DNA of 50,786 bases, from the NCBI GenBank assembly GCA_036496425.1, contig DASXLG010000024.1, positions 1 to 50,786 of the forward strand. The letters run 5' to 3'. The first letter of the stretch is position 1. The number at the start of each line of letters is the position of its first letter. Source of the DNA: Terriglobia bacterium (GTDB lineage Bacteria > Acidobacteriota > Terriglobia > 20CM-2-55-15). Positions 48,596-50,786 of the stretch are shown here, piece by piece. A program made the position numbers and the translations under genes. The notes below the pieces were generated by a model that was not told the DNA's origin, did no database searches, and saw only the letters and a list, made by a program, of their open reading frames with translations.

Positions 48596-50786
48596 ATTAC
48601 GTCATTCGCGAAGCGAGGCAGGTCCGCGGGTTTCATCGCCGCTCTGATCGTGCTCTGTTTCGGTTCTCTTGGCGTTTTCTTCTTCGCCCGGGATGCCTAC
48701 TCCGGCAATCAGATACACCAACTGATCGACGCGGCATACAGCGGCCAGCGGCCGGGCGGCGGACGTTTGTCCGGAACCCCCTACGCACCGCTTCTCCATC
48801 AAGCATCCGCGGCGCAGGAGCTTGGAAAAGCGCAGCTTCTTCTCCTCCAGCAGCCGCGCTTGAAAAACCATCAAACGCTTCAGGGTCTGCTCTATCTGGC
48901 CGCTGGAAACTGGCAGAAGTTCGTCGAGTCGACCAACCAAGCCGATCCTAAAACCTCCGGCAATGCCGGGGCGCTGAACAATCTCGGCGCCAGCTTCCTT
49001 GCACTGGCCGGAAACGATCCGGCGTTTCTTTTGAAAGCCCAGGACGCTTTTGAGAGCGCCCTGAAGTCCGACCCGAAAGCCGTTGAACCCCGCTTCAATC
49101 TCGTCGTCCTCTTTCGCAAGCTGCGATTCCACAATCTTGCAGAAAACGCCCTGCATGCGTATGCCGGGCGCGACGAAAAGTCGGACTGGTACCACGAGCT
49201 CGCGAATCCGGAACATATCGATGAAGGCGGTATTGTCGACCAGCTGAGAACGGCCGTGGAATCGAACAACCTGGTCGAAGCCGAACGGTTGTTCGACGAC
49301 AATCCCGAACTCTGCCGCCGCGTCGCCATGCAATACGCCACTTCGGACGAGGAAGAATCATCGGCCTTACTGCATTTTATCGCTTCTCAAATGGAGCGCC
49401 GTTATGGCGACCGGACAATTTCAGCGATGCTTGCGCCGCTCTTTAGCGACTCAAAGGATCGCACTGTTGAAATAAGAAAGGATGTCAAAGCAGGCGCCGA
49501 TGCATATTTAGCGGAAAATTATCCCGCGAGCCTCGAAGCTTATACTCATGCCAAACAACTGGCGCTTCAGACGGATTCGGTCTTCGACCGTCTCTGGATC
49601 GACTTGAACCTCGTGGACACTTTGATCCGGCTGGCCCGGTTTGACGAGGCAAAACAGTCGCTCGAACACCTGGTCACAATATCCAGGAAGGAACGTTTTA
49701 TCTGGCTCGCCGCGCGCGGGCTGTCGATATACGGATCGACCGTCAGATTAACGCCGAGCTATGACAATATGATCAACCTCCTGACGGAAGCGAATCAGAG
49801 TTTCCTCGATCTCGACGCTCCGCATGATCGGATCCGCGTGCTGTATTATCTCGCCGCCTATCGATATGCCGCGGGAGACCAGGACGGAGCCTTGAGTCTT
49901 GCCCTTGAATGTTTATGCCTGACAAACGATGATGCTGCCTCCGCCTCAAAAATCGCCACTCTGGACTGGTTGATCGGCTCTATTCTTTACCGCCACGGCA
50001 TGGCCGAAAAGGCCATTCTCTTTGCCAATGAATCCGTCGCCCGCAGCCATGAATCTGCCGGAATCGAATTTACGACGGCGTCGACGCTGTCCGATCTTTA
50101 CGAATCGATGTCTCAACACGACCAGGCGGATCGATACCTCAAGGTGGCCGAAGACGCATTCAAGAAAGTTCCCGATGGATTTGACCGCGATAAAGGCGCC
50201 CTCTGGCTCGGCATCGTGAAAGCCAGAAGTGAAATCCACCGGAAGCAATTCAATCAGGCGGAGGCCGTGCTGCAGGAGAATCTTCGAATCTCGTCGCAGC
50301 TGCCGTTCAATGCCTCGACGCATCTGTCCCAATCTCTGATGCTGCTGGCGCAGGTTTACGCAGACACCGGCCGCACCAGCGAAGCATCGAAGAAATATGA
50401 TGAGGCTATCCAGGTCGTCGAGGATGACGACCAGTACCTCAAGTCCGAAAGCCTGCGGGTCAAATTCGACGATTCGCGCCGCGAATTGTACGACTCGGCG
50501 ATCGAATTTGCATTCGATCAAGGCAACCCGGACGCCGCATGGGTTTATCTTCAGAAATATCGCGCCAAGCTTTTCCTCGAATTTCTGGCTGAATTCAACC
50601 CCGATATCGAACAGACCCGGGCAAATCCCGACCCCTCCAGCACTCAGCACCGCATACCGAAGGACTCACAAATTCTCGAATATGCCTTGCTCAAGGACCG
50701 GCTGTTGATCTGGGTTATGACAGACTCGCTGTTCACTGTGCGCAGCGTTCCGGTCAAACGGGACGAGGTCGAGGCACAAGTCGAGG
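48596..50786 (+). CDS. Membrane-anchored TPR-CHAT protein (3' end beyond window)
   Basis: At least 730 residues, running off the right edge. A membrane span (GFIAALIVLCFGSLGVFFFA) at about 11-30 precedes a long helical TPR region (about 80-660: ALNNLGASFLALAG, AYLAENYPASLEAY, RVLYYLAAYRYAAGD and more). From about 675, the opening of a CHAT caspase-like domain appears: SQILEYALLKDRLLIWVMT. The catalytic His and Cys would lie off the edge. I suggest an ATT start because GAAGGAGGAG is 3-6 bases upstream and no ATG is near; TTG 48569 is in-frame but lacks such a site. CHAT proteases act in signalled proteolysis or defence in some bacteria. It probably shares an operon with the Tat gene. Confidence 0.85.
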   Translation, partial: MTSFAKRGRSAGFIAALIVLCFGSLGVFFFARDAYSGNQIHQLIDAAYSGQRPGGGRLSGTPYAPLLHQASAAQELGKAQLLLLQQPRLKNHQTLQGLLYLAAGNWQKFVESTNQADPKTSGNAGALNNLGASFLALAGNDPAFLLKAQDAFESALKSDPKAVEPRFNLVVLFRKLRFHNLAENALHAYAGRDEKSDWYHELANPEHIDEGGIVDQLRTAVESNNLVEAERLFDDNPELCRRVAMQYATSDEEESSALLHFIASQMERRYGDRTISAMLAPLFSDSKDRTVEIRKDVKAGADAYLAENYPASLEAYTHAKQLALQTDSVFDRLWIDLNLVDTLIRLARFDEAKQSLEHLVTISRKERFIWLAARGLSIYGSTVRLTPSYDNMINLLTEANQSFLDLDAPHDRIRVLYYLAAYRYAAGDQDGALSLALECLCLTNDDAASASKIATLDWLIGSILYRHGMAEKAILFANESVARSHESAGIEFTTASTLSDLYESMSQHDQADRYLKVAEDAFKKVPDGFDRDKGALWLGIVKARSEIHRKQFNQAEAVLQENLRISSQLPFNASTHLSQSLMLLAQVYADTGRTSEASKKYDEAIQVVEDDDQYLKSESLRVKFDDSRRELYDSAIEFAFDQGNPDAAWVYLQKYRAKLFLEFLAEFNPDIEQTRANPDPSSTQHRIPKDSQILEYALLKDRLLIWVMTDSLFTVRSVPVKRDEVEAQVE

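Overview
The window looks like a chromosomal piece of an Acidobacteriota genome, probably metagenome-derived. It has high-GC coding DNA, an Oar-type TonB-dependent receptor with an N-terminal carboxypeptidase-like regulatory domain, a von Willebrand A protein of the type known as VWFA-related Acidobacterial, an MFS/spermidine-synthase/TPR fusion, and two ECF sigma/anti-sigma clusters. I see no rRNA, tRNA, CRISPR array, prophage or intact transposase.

Layout. 1-6.8 kb: partial aminotransferase, Rieske protein, a secreted protein ending in an LPRTAG tail, M48 protease, rpiA, folE, a lone receiver protein, an FmdB-type zinc ribbon overlapping endonuclease III, and two small genes. 6.9-12.3 kb: an mrfA/mrfB-type helicase-exonuclease repair pair, then leucyl aminopeptidase. 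12.5-16.4 kb: a frameshifted GIY-YIG gene, a second LPRTAG protein, a lipase-maturation-factor-like membrane protein, and a decayed vapBC locus. 16.5-26.2 kb: a permuted LeuD-LeuC fusion, a 40-residue peptide gene with its own hairpin, queD, a TPR protein, a double-length ThyX-like protein, ligD, a membrane glycosyltransferase and a PolB-like exonuclease. 26.3-33.4 kb: FecR-like secreted protein, TonB-dependent receptor, an SDR and a large protein of unknown function. 33.6-39.7 kb: RNase II-family protein, an ECF sigma / anti-sigma / secretin-like operon and zinc-ribbon genes. 40-44.8 kb: VWA protein, the spermidine-synthase-like fusion, a four-helix-bundle protein. 44.9 kb to the end: a GAF histidine kinase / ECF sigma / TPR anti-sigma operon, divergent from a Tat-secreted protein and a membrane-anchored TPR-CHAT protein that runs off the window.

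Two themes stand out. First, the window is full of palindromic repeats from at least eight families. Every one of its 11 convergent gene junctions holds a long inverted repeat or a hairpin terminator, several repeats supply stop codons, and at least four run into coding sequence; one encodes an in-frame linker in LigD. Second, the right-hand end looks like an uncharacterised regulated system. A duplicated promoter-like sequence faces both ways between the sigma/anti-sigma/kinase operon and the Tat-protein plus CHAT genes, which suggests co-regulation by the local sigma factor.

All functions are inferred from reading protein motifs; no database search was run.
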